Part shown: one piece after another, positions 1-12,129 of the stretch
Numbering within the stretch: the first letter of the stretch is position 1
Layout: every line of letters starts with the position of its first letter
Assembly: GCA_019671005.1 (NCBI GenBank)
Contig: CM033745.1
Coordinates: 18,776,921 to 18,840,920, forward strand
DNA: 64,000 nucleotides
Reading direction: 5' to 3'
Source: Hibiscus mutabilis
Taxonomy: Eukaryota > Streptophyta > Magnoliopsida > Malvales > Malvaceae
Made by a program: the position numbers and the translations under genes
Notes under the pieces: generated by a model
The model's input: the letters and a program-made list of their open reading frames with translations, nothing else
Told to the model about the DNA's origin: nothing
The model's database searches: none

Positions 1-1485
1 AGTGAGTTTACTACTCCTAATCTTGATGATTTTCCTATTGCTATTAGAAAAGGAGTTAGACAGTGCACTAAACATCCTATCCAGAAATTTGCTGCTAACA
101 GTTCTTTGATGCCATCTTTTAAAGCTTTACAGCAAGTTTAGATGGAAAAGAAATCCCTACAACTGTTGATGAGGCACTAAAGCATCCTAAGTGGAGAAGG
201 GTTGTTGAAGAAGAGATCAGTGCACTTGAGAAAATGGCACCTGGAGAATAATAGATCTTCCCCAAGGTAAAAAACCTGTCGGTTGTAAATGGGTTTTTTC
301 TGTGAAATATAACTCTGATGGCAGTGTGCAAAGATATAAAGCAAGGCTCGTGGCTAAAGGGTATACACAGACCTATAGGATTTCTTAATGGGAAGTTAGA
401 GGAGGAAGTTTATATGAAGGTCCCACCTGGTCTGAAATCAGTTGAAGGAAATCAGAAAGTTCGTAAGCTCAACGGGTCACTTTATGGTCTAAAGCAGTCC
501 CCTCGAGCTTGGTTTGACAGGTTTACTAAGGTTATTCTAAAGAATGGCTATAGGCAGTCACTAGCCGATCACACACTCTTCATTAAGGTAACTTCGAAAA
601 ATAAAAGGGTTATCTTGGTTGTTTATGTGGATGATATAATCTTGACAGGGGATGATGATGAAGAAATTAGCTGCTTGAAGAATCTTCTGAATAGAGAGTT
701 CGAAACAAAGGACTTAGGGAAGCTTAAATACTTTCTGGGCATGGAGGTTGCAAGGTCAAGTAAGGGGCTGGTGATTAATCAAAGGAAGTATGTCCTTGAT
801 TTACTAAATGAAGCTGGAATGCTGGGGTGTAAACCAGCAGATACACCAATGGAAGCCGGCTTGAAATTTACTAAGAAAACAGGCTCTTTAGTTGACAAAG
901 ACAGGTTTCAGAGATTAGTGGGAAAATTGATCTATCTATCACTAACCAGGCCAGACATTGCTTTTCCAGTAAACATGATAAGTCAGCATATGACCAATCC
1001 CAATGAAGAACACATGGCAGCAGTAAACAGAATTCTTAGGTACTTGAAGAAGACTCCTGGACATGGTTTATTGTTTAAAAAGACACAGGACAAATCTGTG
1101 AAAATATTCACTGACTCTAGCTGGGCTGGAGAACTCACTGAAAGGAGCAGAATTCCGAGCTTTGGCACTAGGAATGTGCGAAGAAATTTGGTTACTTAAG
1201 TTACTAAAGGAGTTAAACACAGACCAAGAAAATAAGTTTGAGGTTTTGTGTGATAATCAGTCGGCTATTCAAATTGCTAGGAATCCAGTTCAACATGATA
1301 GAACAAAACATGTTGAAATAGACAAGCATTTTATTTCAGAAAAAATCAACAATGGGGTAGCTTCTTTGTCATACATCCCTACAGGAGGACAGCTAACTGA
1401 TGTACTCACAAAAGACTTACCCAAATCAGTTTTTGATGAGTTCTTATCCAAGCTGGGACTATACAACGTATACTCTCCAGCTTGA
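1..1485 (+). pseudogene. Ty1/copia pol remnant (RT and RNase H)
   Basis: This is the 3' part of a copia polyprotein: the reverse transcriptase and RNase H region that copies element RNA into DNA. Visible in order are a linker (frames near 1-350), the RT motifs LYGLKQSPRAWFDRF and YVDDIILTGDD (about 480-650), FLGMEVARS, and the RNase H end with KHVEIDKHF (about 1310). The copy is dead. Stops and a frame change occur near 140-250. About 60 residues of early RT are missing where a GYTQTY-type segment runs straight into FLNGKLEEE (about 375-390). The RNase H core is deleted near 1140, with a frame change, so the last 107 residues are read in another frame to the stop at 1485. The element is antisense to the CAMTA gene and its 5' end lies left of the window. 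The lineage call is firm. Confidence 0.93.
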
Positions 1486-1492
1486 GGGGGAG
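1484..1492 (+). other. copia polypurine tract
   Basis: The purine run GAGGGGGAG overlaps the pol stop codon and directly abuts a TG that opens the 3' LTR. This is the usual plus-strand primer position in copia elements. Confidence 0.75.
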
Positions 1493-1703
1493 TGTAGGAT
1501 AATACGACTTGTATATTATGTAAAAGACTTGTAAATTATGTAAAAGACTAAGAGTTATCTGTTAGTAGGATTAGAAATCTTTTATTATTAGGATTCCTAG
1601 TTAGAGATAAATTCTTAAGGACTCTATAAAGGAGTTCTATGTTGTAACCCGTTCTATGTTGAATAACAGAACACTCTTTCTTCTGTTTTCACTACTTTCT
1701 ACA
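1493..1703 (+). repeat. copia 3' LTR
   Basis: A short LTR of about 211 bp starts with TGTAGGATAATA right after the polypurine tract and ends with a CTTTCTACA-type CA terminus. It contains a TATA box (CTATAAAGG, about 1624-1632) of the kind that drives copia transcription. The 5' LTR lies outside the window, so neither LTR identity nor the target duplication can be checked. The right border is inferred from the CA end and could be off by some bases. Confidence 0.7.
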
Positions 1704-1851
1704 AAGGTCAGATCTGAAGAAAGGAGAAGTTTAACATGTGGAAAGATTTGACTATTCAAAGGAGATAAAACAATGGCCTAGTCAAAATCAAATTGTCAAG
1801 AAATCACTAACATTGTGGTAATCAATCAGATATAAAAAAGTGAGTAGTTAC

Positions 1852-4448
1852 CTTAGTTTCCAGGTAGTGCACAAAAACTATATGCATCATATCCCTACAA
1901 TAGTAACAAAACCGTTCAAACCAAAATTAACAACCCTTAGGAACAAGAAATTACATATACAATTCCAAATACCACCCTCCCCCTCAAAAATAGAATAAAT
2001 TACATATACAAATAAGAATGCCAACGAAGTCATTTCCCTAGGAGGGTTCCAAATATCACAGACGTCAGAGAATAATCATATTATTTCCTAATAAATTATT
2101 GCTTGTGAATTACTCTATCCTAAAAACGCTGATAAAGCAATTCAAATATTGACAGCCTCAACTTCCTTTACAAGTCAATGTAAGCAAAGATGATCATGAT
2201 GCAACAACCATTGTGACAGATTCTAAACAAAATGAATCATATTCTGTTACACTCCACAAATTTCCACATTAACAACCAGTAGAGACTTCTAAGAAAACCT
2301 GCATGTATTACATGGGAAACAAAGCCCATGCATAAACAAGTTATTGAACACTGTTAATTTGATATTACTTTATGCCTGCATAGCTGGTATTCATAAAAGT
2401 ATCTTTTTCTATGCAGTATGGCACTAGCAGTCTAGCACACAATTGCAAGGCAAAATGTGTGTAATTAACTGGATATAATAAACCAAAAAAGAGAGAGAAC
2501 ATAAAATTATAGGAACATGATAACATCCCCACAACGTTTATGACTAACCACAAAACATATAATATATACATATATATACAATTAACCCATACGGTTCAAG
2601 CATCCAATAGCTGCGCCTTTGAAAGTTTTCATTCTCTTCTCCATGGGCATAGTAGCAATGCAACATATCAACGCTCCCAACCTAAAATAGCTTTAAAGAA
2701 GTTATTCTAAGGCAAAATTTCCAATCGATGAGTATAGTCACTAAATAAAGACATCCTGAATTGATAAAATTATATAACAAGAACAAGAAAACTTCATCTT
2801 TCTAGGGCTGCATTACTTACCTTCAACTTCTCATGAGCTTCCTTCACAGTCTTTCCGTCTTTTTTCTTCCTCCAATTATGTCCATCCTTCCTAAAGTATC
2901 TTAACACCTTTCGATCAAAAAGAAAGAGTGAACCACCTGCAAAGATTAAATTCATGTCAATCTATTGGTTGTTTGACCGTAAATCAACCATAATATCAGG
3001 AAAAAAAATCACAATGATAATATCCATGTTGCATGTTTGCTTAAAGCATTTTTGTTCAGCTTTAATGACCAAACAAAACAAGTTTTTAGGAATGTAAAGT
3101 ACAAGAAAGCAAAAATTTAAAATTAAAAAATTAAAAGAAGCAAGGAACACTCAAAGCTGACAACAGAACAACATTAATATACTTCTGAAATGAATATTTC
3201 TGAATGTTTTTATCAAAGAACTTAGTAATCATGATATAATTATGTTTATTCACAATAAACATAAATTGACATCAAATTTTATCCCAACCATGAAATGCTT
3301 TTCAATGTTCATACTTGGAGGTTTGGTAGGAGGCTCTGGTGTAATTTGGAACTTCTGATAATTTTGAAGAATTTCACAAATTTCAGCAGGTCTTAACCAT
3401 CTATGCTGGGCTTCAAGTAATATCTGTTCAATATCTACAAATCAGGAAACATAATATAATTAGTAAAAGATATATTGGCACAAGAAAACATATTACATGG
3501 AGAAATAAAAACTTTATTCATATTAAGAGTTCACACTTGTCCAAGAGATAGAGAGACCTATTTTAGCAAAAAGCTTCATTCATATTATCATTAAACTTCA
3601 CTCTTGACCTACATTCCACTCTCAAAAACTTAAGAAAGTCTAATAATGAATGATATTATAACTCAAATCACACACAAATTTATTTGCAATACGAAAACAT
3701 ATATTGCACTGTTCAATTTTGGTTGGATCATTCACAGTGCCCTGAAGAGATATAAAACTACAAATTTTCCATAATGCAAAAGCTTCTGTCAACAAAACCT
3801 AGGATGCAAACGTAACTTTCTGCGTTTACAGCAGATAACCAAAGTGTGAATCGCACTACCAAAGCTCATACTCAGTCGCTCTTTGATAGAGTTTTAAGTA
3901 TTTTCCTTCAAAGTTTTCTAAAGTTATACAAAGTGTTCTTACTTCAAAACTGAAGTTATTATGAAAATGAATTCTACTCTTCAATGCAAGCAAGGAGAGC
4001 TAAAATAATCATAAATTCTATCATTGAACATTCAAACCCTAAATCCTGATTTATCCGGATAATAATAAGTTCCTCAATGTTAACAGTTTATCGATTCCTC
4101 ACACGCAGCCTCAGTAATTGAATTTAGCTATATCCCCAAATAAACTCCATTTTCCTCAATAATTGAACTAAGTTATAACTCCATTCTTAACTACCGTTTC
4201 CTCAAGGGAAATCCCCGTAAAATATCCACTTAAACAAACACAATTCCACCACGAATCAATTTAAAACTAACACTAAGTAGTAATGACAACAACGGAAGTA
4301 GGCGCAACTTTGAGATTAAAAACGCGTTGAAATAGTAGGCAAATCTGACGAAATATTATTAATATAGAATTAAAAAAAGTAAGTGAAAGAGACCAGAAGA
4401 GAACCAACCTAATCGGGGAGCCAAACTGTAGGAGGCTCGATCCGCCAT
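1852..4448 (-). CDS. CAMTA calmodulin-binding transcription activator, N-terminal CG-1 exons (partial)
   Basis: CAMTAs are nuclear calcium/calmodulin-responsive transcription factors that bind CGCG-type DNA through an N-terminal CG-1 domain. Five minus-strand exons join with matching phases: 4448-4409 (start MADRASYSLAPRL), 3434-3315, 2936-2821, 2681-2593 and 1894-1852, about 136 residues in all. They carry hallmark CG-1 strings: EAQHRWLRPAEICEIL, GSLFLFDRKVLRYFRKDGH with the following basic cluster, the LHCYYAHG segment, RRSYWML and HIVFVHYLE. All introns are GT-AG. The TIG, ankyrin, IQ and calmodulin-binding parts of the family are not in the window and would lie to the left. Left of the last exon is intron sequence and then the antisense copia LTR, so the gene is either carrying a copia insertion in intron 5 or is truncated. 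The CG-1 region seen here has no stop or frameshift. Family assignment is very secure; the subfamily is not resolved. Confidence 0.93.
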
Positions 4449-5216
4449 GAGCCCAACATAAAAGGATGGAGCGATTTGATCCTCTATTTTTGAATTGATT
4501 TGTTTGATTGTTGAGATAAGCAAAGGATAGAGACCAAAGCAGAGGAGAGAAGTCTTCTCTTTTTCTTCCTTTTGACTGTCTTACTGGGGTTTTGTTTTTA
4601 AGTATTATGAGGAGCTGAGTCAGATTTATGAAATCAAACAAATGTGAAAAGGACTTGGAGTTGCTCTTTCTTTCTTTTTCTTTTCTTCTTATTGAAAAGT
4701 GGAAAGGTAGAGGAAAGTTCTTGTCGTGGAATGGAAGCAACTTAATAAGCTGACGAATTGGCAGGCGAAATCTGGCGTTGAGGGATAATTTTGATTTAAA
4801 TAATACCGTACAGTAATTACATGCTGTATTACTTGAAGGTTTATTTAAATATGGACATATTGGAATATATTATTTAATATTTATATAAAAATATTATTAA
4901 TAGACAAATGAGTTCATTTATCGATAAAAAGAGTTTGTTTTTAAACATAAAAACAATAGTTTATGTTTTTGTTTGTTCGTTTATCAAACAAATATAAAAT
5001 TTTTATTTATATTTATTTATTTAACAAAATATATATAATTTATGAATAATTTATTAAATATTATGTTCATTTAAACTTTATTCTTACCGTTATACCAACT
5101 ACCTTTAAGTAATACAACATGTAATTACTATACAGAACCCCATGCACACGATATTGGATACATGGACATATTTTATTTTGGTTGTTCACTGAACTTTTAA
5201 AATTATTTAAATCGCG
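4449..5216. promoter_or_regulatory. shared 5' region between divergent CAMTA and SC35 genes
   Basis: The two start codons face away from each other, 768 bp apart, so this stretch must hold both 5' untranslated regions and both promoters. A pyrimidine-rich zone (on the CAMTA strand purine-poor runs near 4560-4700) may be the CAMTA leader. Positions 4806-5135 are a MITE, leaving only 81 bp between it and the SC35 ATG. No convincing TATA box can be assigned to either gene. Confidence 0.5.
4806..5135. mobile_element. 330-bp MITE with 35-bp terminal inverted repeats
   Basis: The ends 4806-4840 and 5101-5135 are inverted copies of each other over 35 bp with about four mismatches (core AGTAATTACATG, then TGTATTACTT). 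The interior is very AT-rich and non-coding. I see no clear target duplication in the flanks, so the superfamily is open. It lies in the shared CAMTA/SC35 upstream region. Confidence 0.8.
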
Positions 5217-5486
5217 ATGTCCCACTTCGGAAGGTCAGGCCCGCCCGACATCACCGACACCTACTCTCTTCTCATCCTCAACATCACCTTCCGTAAGTTT
5301 CTCTCTCCGTCGCCTCCGCTCTTCATTTCTTTCGGGCTACGAGCTGTACTGTAACCTTTGGTTTGGTTTTAATTTGTTTAGGCACCACTGCTGATGATTT
5401 GTTTCCACTTTTCGACAATTACGGGATGGTCGTCGACATTTTCATTCCCAAAGATCGAAGGTTCTTTCTATCTCTGTTTTCTGTTG

Positions 5487-5518
<32 letters not shown>

Positions 5519-7696
5519 AATTTTATAAGATAATAATTTTGATTTATAATGGTAGGACTGGTGATTCTCGAGGTTTTGCGTTTGTGCGCTACAAGTATGC
5601 AGATGAGGCACAAAAAGCTGTGGTTCGGCTCGACGGTACTATCATTCCTCAACTGTTTTACTCTTAACCATTCTTTTAGCATTATGTGAGCATTTTTTTG
5701 TACGTTTAGTTTCGGTGTAATAATTTTCTTGGGAATTCATTATGATATCCAATGACATTTTCCATCTTCTTGCAGGAAGAGTTGTTGATGGTCGGAAAAT
5801 AACAGTTCAGTTTGCCAAGTACGGGCCTAATGCAGAGAAAATGTAAGTTGTGTGTGCCATTCGTCATTTATTTTTCATCCAATTTCTTTTCCACTTTAAC
5901 AGATTCTGAGCCCAATGGAGACATATGTCGTGTAATAAATTACTTGATGACAATGTGAATTTGGTCATGCCTGTAAACGAACACGAACGATGGTATGTTC
6001 ATGTTCTTTTATTTAATTTTAACCGAACAAATGAACGAACACGAATAACTAAACGAACATAATTTTCTTGTTCGTGTTCGTTTGTTAAAATAATGAACGA
6101 ACATTGAGTATTGTTTAATTTTTTTCTTTTTATTTTATATTTTTAATATATGTTTTTAAATTTTTTAAATATAATACTTTTTGTTATGAAAAATAATAAA
6201 TATAAATTGACATATGTGAATAAATTTAAACGAACGGATTACTGAACGTTCACGAACATAAATGAATGAACAAGCCTCTTGTTCGTGTTCGTTCATTTAA
6301 TTAAACGAACATAAACGAACTTCCCGCCGAACGTCGTTTACAGTCCTAAATTTGGTTCTTGTTTAACCAAGTATTACTAAGGAAATACCTTCTTGTTTGG
6401 CTTCAATATGGAAAAATTCCACTTACTAAGGAAATACCTTCTAATCTATTGCATGGTTATCTCCTTTTTCATGTTGAGTGTGTGTGTGTGTTGTTAAGGT
6501 ATCTAACTTTGTACTGAATTTTCCTGTACTTTATAACGTCTCTTACAGTCACAAAAGGAAGGATAATTGAATCATTATCAAGGTCAAGAAGCCGTAATCC
6601 TTGCAAAAGTTAAGCTATTATACCCTCCTTTTTTTTCACAATGTGTTGCATTTTCTCTTTCTCTTCTGCCCGCTTTTCTTAACGAGTCATGAGAGATATT
6701 GATGACAGGATAACCTTGGGATTTTTCATGTTTATTATGCTTGTTCCTTGCGAATTGAAGCACTCTAGATTAACAATAGCGTTAGCATGACGGTGCTGTG
6801 TTGTTAGTAATAAAGCTAATTCATTGACTTGATGTTTATCTGCTTGTTCCAGCATTGATTGTCTTTATGCACTGATTGGGGTTTGTTGCCCATTTATATC
6901 TTGACAATTCAAATTAGGTTTCTTTTATCTATTTTAGTTTCCAGAGGGAACCAAGTACTGCCATGCTTGGATATATGATGCTTTTTAAGCTTGGTTGAGT
7001 ACTCAAACCTATATGGATTAGTTATGTATATTTGTGGTCTTATTTGTGGATATCTGATGAGTAATGTGTTTAATATCTTCAGGCACCGTGATGGCCATTA
7101 CAAAGATAGAGATTATAGGAGAAGAGGTCGTAGTAGAAGTTATGACAGGTACGAACGTGACCGGTATTGTGAGAAAGACAGAGAGACTCGGCACCGTAGC
7201 AGGAGTCGTAGCACTAGTCCTGACTATTCTAAAAGACAAGGAAAGGCCGTTATGTTGATGATAGGCGAAGTGTTAATCGATCAATAAGGTTTTTACTTTG
7301 AGATTCTGGTTGTCCAGTTTCCCTTTATTTTATTTTATTTTATTTCTTTTCTGAAGCTACTTCATTGTGATGAATTTATGTTTCAGTGCTTCTCCTGCTC
7401 ACCGTAGTCCTAGTCCTCGGAAGAGTCCTTCCTCTCGCAAGGGATCTCCTCCTAGGGGTGCAAGTCCTGAGGGACGTAGTCGTGATGGACGGTCTCCAAG
7501 TCCTCGAAGTGTTTCACCACGCTGCCATCGGAGTCCATCTCCTCGAAACTCAGATGTTGATGTGAGTTTTCTTCACCATTTCATTTATTTTCTTCCCTTT
7601 ATTCTGTTTTCGTTTTTGGAGGTAAATTTGCCCTTGCAAGCAGTGATTCTAACATTTGGTTGTTTTCTTTTTTTATTTGTACTTTTGTAGGAATGA
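5217..7696 (+). CDS. SC35: SC35-type SR splicing factor, apparently frameshifted twice
   Basis: SC35 is a nuclear serine/arginine-rich pre-mRNA splicing factor that binds exonic RNA and recruits U1/U2 snRNPs. Exons: 5217-5292, 5382-5460, 5556-5635, 5776-5842, 6549-6582 (or to about 6608), 7083-7288, 7387-7561 and 7691-7696 (GAA TGA). Exons 1-4 encode a complete RRM starting MSHFGRSGPPDITDTYSLL, with RNP2 (LLILNI) and RNP1 (RGFAFVRY), ending QFAKYGPNAEK. Exons 6-7 encode the RS domain (RRRGRSRSYDRYERDRY, then SPSPRKSPSSRK and many SP/RS dipeptides). Exon 5 has one extra A (run at 6553-6556), giving a stop at 6568 and a roughly 107-residue RRM-only product. Exon 6 lacks one base near 7242-7246, so the RS frame ends at 7287. 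Intact splice sites and clean RS coding after both shifts suggest assembly error or very recent decay. Intron 2 has a (TA)n tract; intron 4 carries a MITE. Confidence 0.9.
5488..5516. repeat. (TA)n microsatellite in SC35 intron 2
   Basis: About 14 uninterrupted TA units within intron 2 of the SR-protein gene. Confidence 0.9.
5966..6348. mobile_element. hAT-like non-autonomous element in SC35 intron 4
   Basis: The ends CATGCCTGTAAACGA and (reverse complement of the right end) TAGGACTGTAAACGA form terminal inverted repeats. Both sides are flanked by the same 8 bases, AATTTGGT (5958-5965 and 6349-6356), which is the target-duplication length of hAT transposons. Subterminal zones are packed with GAACGAAC/GTTCGTTC repeats in both orientations. 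There is no transposase. Confidence 0.83.
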
Positions 7697-10600
7697 TCTT
7701 TCGGGCACCATGGGAATTATGGATACTTTGAGTTGCACTTGCATGTTTCTTGTTGCCATGTTGATAGTGTTGACGGCATCCAAATATCATGTGTTTCCTA
7801 GTATTGGTAGGACTGGGTTTTTGGCGTTTTAATTGACTTCAGCTGTGTAATGGTGTCTGAACCTATGTAGTTTGTAGCTTGATGTTTCATTACTCATCAA
7901 AGGTAAAGTAAGTTTGTTATCGTAGTTTGTCCCCTTTCTCTCTTCAGATTTTATATTGGCTCTGAGTTCGTTATATTTTCTCTGATTATGCATGGGGTAG
8001 AGTGTTTCTTTTCTTCTTTTTGGGTTATGGTTTATCTTATAAGAATGCTAATCCATCTCAAACCATCTGTTGGGTTTTATAGCTATGTTCAGGGAAAGAG
8101 TGACTTGGGCAAATGGACACGATGTTGATGTTGTGGTTGTTGGTGCTGTTTTATAGCAGTATGCTTGATTGCAGGGACAGTTAATCATTTTTAACTGAAA
8201 GATATGGAGTTGGGTAAGATCTATAATCATGTCTCAGTTTCCAGAAAGCCTTGTACCATTTTGGTTTCTGATGTTTCCATCTTATCGTCCTCTGGTCATT
8301 GATTTCTAAATATTGGTGCTGTGGAGTAGTTGCTGTGATGGTAAAAAAGGACCCAAGATGATTTTTGAACAGAAGAAAGCTGTGTTTGATGGATCTGTGA
8401 TGCATTAGACCTGATGCGGTTACTAAATTTAAAAAAGTAATGTCTGGTCTGAACCTTGTAATTGCATTACAGAATTCACTTGTTTCTGCTTAATTGTTTG
8501 ACTGGTGTACACCACTAATCATGTTTAACCACAATCTTGTTGCTTAATGTTTGGAGTTGTAGCAAAATTGACCGCGACATGTAGCTTGATGCGGTGGTTG
8601 CGCCAATTCTATTGTAAGATACACATGGCTCGTGGGTAACCACTGAGTACCAATGAATAAGCTGTAGCAGGCTGTTGCTGCCTTGTTGGATCACATTGAA
8701 AATTGTTTTGGCTGTTGCCTAGCTTTTCCGGCTGGTCTGATTATAGCTGGCCGTTGCTGCCGTCCTAGTATGCCGCACGTGGTCATGTGTTAAGGGTACC
8801 TTTTATTATCAGCCCTTTTACTTGTATGTGCTAGAAGAACATTTTGCGACTGTCATAGTGGTGATGTTGTGTAGTAGATTAGGATGGACTATAGCCATAG
8901 GATTTACTACCTATTGTATAAATAGGAGGCTTCGTTTATTTATTTACTCATGCTTTGAGCTAATGCTTGTTGAAAAATTTAGGAATGTCGTAGATGGCGG
9001 TTACTGCCTTACTTGGTTAAGCATGTGGTTAGATGAGCAAAGTAAGGATTGCATAATTTATGTTGTCGATTAGGTTGCTGATGTTGCATTGACCAGTCAA
9101 AATATTGATGCCATTAAGTGCGACATGTTACAACTTGAGTGATTGTTGAAATGCCATGTTAATATCTTGAGAAGATTTTCGAAGTTTAGTTACTAAAATA
9201 GTAAAAAAAAAAAAAAAAGTCCATGTTGAGAAAAGTTAACTAAATTCATGGACCATTGAGGCTTTTTTTTAGTCATTGAAAGGAGTAATAGGTGGGTGTG
9301 GTTTTTGGTGGATGAGTTATTTTAAGAAAAGTGACAAATTTTGTGGATGATTATTAGGTATTATGGTTAGGTCTTTTATTTGTATATTGTCAGTTAAACA
9401 TGGGAACCCATAATTGTAATGCAACTTTTAGTTTGGAATATACTTAAAAATAGCAGTTGTGGGGATATTTTTTGTCATTTGATTTCTGATTAGTTGGAAA
9501 ATGGGGGTTGTGTGACCGAGTAGGGATAATGGGATATTATTAGTAGTGGTGGTGAGTGTTGATGTTAAAATAAAATGTCAACGACTAAAGAATAATTGGA
9601 TGTTAACATCCTCTTGTTGTATATAATAAATGGTTTAACTATAAAGTAAGTATTTAAACTATGCTTATTTTTTATAATAATTACAGAGTTTTTTTAAAAA
9701 AGCATCTATTTTTTGTGATAAGTGCATAGAATTTTTTTAACAAAGCACCTATTTTTTGCAATAAGTGCATAGAGTTTATTTGGTTGAAATATGTACTTAA
9801 AATTTTATTTTTGACTTGTTTTAAAGTTAACTGAAGTATCTATCTTGGTCCAAGAATAAAATTTGAGGTACATATTTTAGAAAAAAATTATGCACTTATT
9901 GTAGGATTATTATCCATACATAGAATTTAAGGTTTAAGATTTATGGTTATAATTTAGGGTTTAACTTATAAACTCTAAATTTTAACATCATTTCAATCAA
10001 CAAATCTTAAAGTACCTTCTAACATTTCGGGTTGAGAATTCTCGTCACGTGCTTTATCATTCATCCACGATTTTTTATGTTATAAATTTCTTGTCGATTT
10101 TTCCCCTTGTTTCTTTTTTCTTGGGCTTGGAATGCTTTTCATTCTCTTCGATCTTAAAATTAAAAATTATTATACTTAAACCTAAACAAAATTTTTAAAT
10201 CTTAAAATTAAGATATTTTAAGTAAATTTTATTTTCACAAGCGTTTGGGCATAAAATAATTATCCCTTATTTTATAATTAAGTCATAACAAATACACCGA
10301 CAAATTTCTGTGTGCACTAAACATTTAAACTATAACCTAGATTTTAAATCGTTACTAAATTCAAAATATTTTAATTGAATATTGAGACAATAACATATTT
10401 GATTCTACGAACTTTGTCAAACTTTCTACTATGGTATCTCCACTCTTAAAATATCAATTTTATTATTTGGACTAGCGTTTCGTATAGTATGATATTACGT
10501 ATCAATAAATTTAATTGTATATCTTTAAAAAACTTATATATAAAATATTGCGTCACATGTCAGATTTTTAACCTCGTTAAAGGAGATACCACATTAATAA

Positions 10601-11312
10601 ACACTTTTTTAAACCAAATATCAGATTTTATTAAAATAATAAAAAAATTACACATATAAGCATACTTTAAAATATAAAAATAAACGTAAAAAACAAAAAG
10701 CATGCAATAGAGGTAGACAAATAACGTGCTATAACGACAGATGAAGAACATGACAAAAATAACCGACGAAAAACAAAAAATTTAAAACAAAAAAAGTAAA
10801 AAACAAAAAATCATCGCTGGTAGATGGCCAAAGCAGCCACCATTAGCTTGAAACACTAAAAAACTACTTAGAAACTCCCAACCAAATATGATAACCGCTG
10901 CAGAGAAAATGTGAGTGAATTTTTTTTAGTAAATCTCCATTAATAAACACAATTAAACTTTAGGCGTCGGAATAAACATTTTGAAAATAAAATTAGAAAA
11001 AAATAATAAAGTATAAGGCCTAATACAACATTATCGGTTGAATATTCAAAACATCAATATTATAATTATCAAGTTCTTCCATCAATATAGGTGTTAATTT
11101 GGATGTTAGATGTAAGTTGTGACCTAATCTGGAATATATTTAAAATAATTGAATCAATTTTTAAACATTGACACATATAATTTTAGATATGATATATTAA
11201 ATATATAAAATGTTAAAAAATTATAATAATTGTTTTTTTATCTTTCTTTAATATGTTAGATGTAAGTTATTTATGTAATAAGTACACATATTTTCAAATT
11301 GATTCATATATC
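7697..11312. other. SC35 3' region and intergenic DNA without recognisable genes
   Basis: The first few hundred bases are presumably the SC35 3' untranslated region. Beyond that I see no spliced gene and no recognisable protein on either strand. There is an A-run near 9202-9218 and a loosely repeated phrase (ATAAGTGCATAGA) near 9717-9775. Short ORFs here have no family features. Confidence 0.6.
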
Positions 11313-11577
11313 TTTTTTAATAATAAACCGGCTTCATTCAACGAATAAAAGCATTACAAGGACAAAAACAGGAGGAGACCCCAAAGACAACACCAATAAA
11401 AAGAAAACATGAAAAACACACTAGAGACAAGCAACAACAAAGAAAATCAACCACAAAGAACAGAAGCAAAACACAAAAATAATAAAAAACAGAAGCAGAA
11501 GAACACAACACAATAAGGGAAGGAGAACAACAACCACAACATGGACTGGAGAACAAAAATAGAGCCAACATCTTCAA
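11313..11577 (-). mobile_element. possible LINE-like 3' end
   Basis: Read on the minus strand, a T- and G-rich stretch ends with GTTGAATGAAGCCGG followed by TTTATTATTAAAAAA. This resembles the 3' untranslated end and A-rich tail of plant non-LTR retrotransposons. No reverse transcriptase is present and the 5' border is undefined (it may reach the A-rich stretch near 11890). Confidence 0.35.
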
Positions 11578-12129
11578 TTTTCACTTGCATAACATATTAG
11601 GGGATACTGATAGATGAACTCGTATGGAAAAAAGCAAAGAGATTCCTATCAATTAGTCAACGCATCAAGATCAAAGAATCGTCGTTGACGAATGAATTAA
11701 GAGGAAGGATCGAAGAACCTTCTAGCAATCTCCCGCTAGCAAAAGTCACGACCTCAAACCACCGTGAACGAGAATAAAAAGCTTGCATGATCGGATCTCA
11801 GGGAATGAGATCGTCGGAGAGGGCTCTCAAGGAGCAGGTCGAAAGAGGTACTAGAACACTAAAATAAATGGACAAAAGACGAAGCCAGAAAAAATAAAAA
11901 AAAAATAAAAAAAAAAAAAAAGAGAAAGGGTAGTTGATTGACTGTTGAAAAAAATAAAATTAATCTTTGAGAGAAAATAGGGTGAGTCTAAAAAGAGGCA
12001 GCTTAAAAAAGACTAAAAGAAGGCAGTACCGATATAATCATTAGATAGGATAAAAATAAATTTGGGTCGTTGGATTTAAAAAAGAAAAAGTGGTATAAGG
12101 TTAAAAGGTCAATTGGTAAGCATTGTGTA

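Noticed and set aside
4273..4740. 155-codon minus-strand ORF
   Set aside because: It spans the CAMTA leader, exon 1 and intron 1; the real frame is the short MADRASYSLAPRL exon with a proper donor.
7064..7258. Alternative-frame ORF across SC35 exon 6
   Set aside because: It is a shadow of the RS-domain frame; the RS frame matches the family.
7697..9073. Second gene downstream of SC35
   Set aside because: Short frames such as 8822-9073 have no recognisable domain and no consistent splice structure.
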